Assembly (NCBI GenBank): GCA_018701055.1
Contig: JABIUH010000099.1
Coordinates: 1 to 6,181, forward strand
DNA from: Woeseia sp.
GTDB lineage: Bacteria; Pseudomonadota; Gammaproteobacteria; Steroidobacterales; Woeseiaceae
DNA length: 6,181 nt
Direction of reading: 5' to 3'
A program made the position numbers and the translations under genes. Of the stretch, positions 6,141 through 6,181 are shown in pieces (position 1 is the stretch's first letter; the number at the start of each line of letters is the position of its first letter). Below the pieces are notes generated by a model. That model was not told the DNA's origin. It saw nothing but the letters and a program-made list of their open reading frames with translations, and ran no database searches.

Positions 6141-6181
6141 ATGGTAAGACAGTCACCAGATTTTTACGCGGGGATACATAA
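6141..6181 (+). CDS. Possible start of a rightward gene, first 13 codons only
   Basis: ATG at 6141 opens a frame (MVRQSPDFYAGIH) that reaches the right edge without a stop. GAG in GAGAGC lies just upstream and could serve as a weak ribosome binding site, and an AT-rich TATTAT box lies about 25 bases before it. Thirteen codons are too few to identify a product or to exclude chance. Confidence 0.25.
   Translation, partial: MVRQSPDFYAGIH

Overview
The window looks like bacterial chromosome, most likely from a gammaproteobacterium. This is inferred from an outer-membrane TonB-dependent receptor of the ZnuD type, roughly balanced base composition and proteobacterial-style genes; no rRNA, tRNA, CRISPR array or insertion sequence is visible.

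Left third (1-2196): two divergently transcribed oxidative-metabolism genes share a 126-bp intergenic region. Leftward runs the N-terminal half of an NAD(P)-dependent aldehyde dehydrogenase that continues beyond the window. Rightward runs a complete FAD-dependent 2-hydroxyacid dehydrogenase of the GlcD / D-lactate / D-2-hydroxyglutarate dehydrogenase family. A 13-bp perfect palindrome lies in the shared region. Together the two enzymes could oxidise an aldehyde to a hydroxyacid and then to a 2-oxoacid, but the substrate cannot be read from the sequence.

Middle (2225-4770, minus strand): an apparent two-gene metal-uptake unit. The first gene encodes a 102-aa exported protein with an HxxxH...CxxC motif. 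After an 88-bp gap with a perfect hairpin comes a 690-aa ZnuD-like TonB-dependent receptor with a strong ribosome binding site. A consensus -10 box (TATAAT) lies upstream of the small gene. The receptor would import zinc (or a related metal) across the outer membrane, and the small protein is a candidate periplasmic metal-binding partner of unknown function.

Right third (4771-6181): a decaying region. A Rho-independent terminator (minus strand) and an AT-rich spacer follow a sulfotransferase gene that is clearly a pseudogene. Its complete length (about 313 codons) can be followed on the minus strand from the PAPS-binding P-loop to the C-terminal GRDLS-W-like end, but it carries three in-frame stop codons and one frameshift. 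An unrecognised 68-codon open frame lies beyond the terminator, and a possible gene start points out of the right edge.

The best candidate for something undescribed is the small Cys/His exported protein paired with the ZnuD-like receptor. I see no evidence for a defence system or other large novel system.
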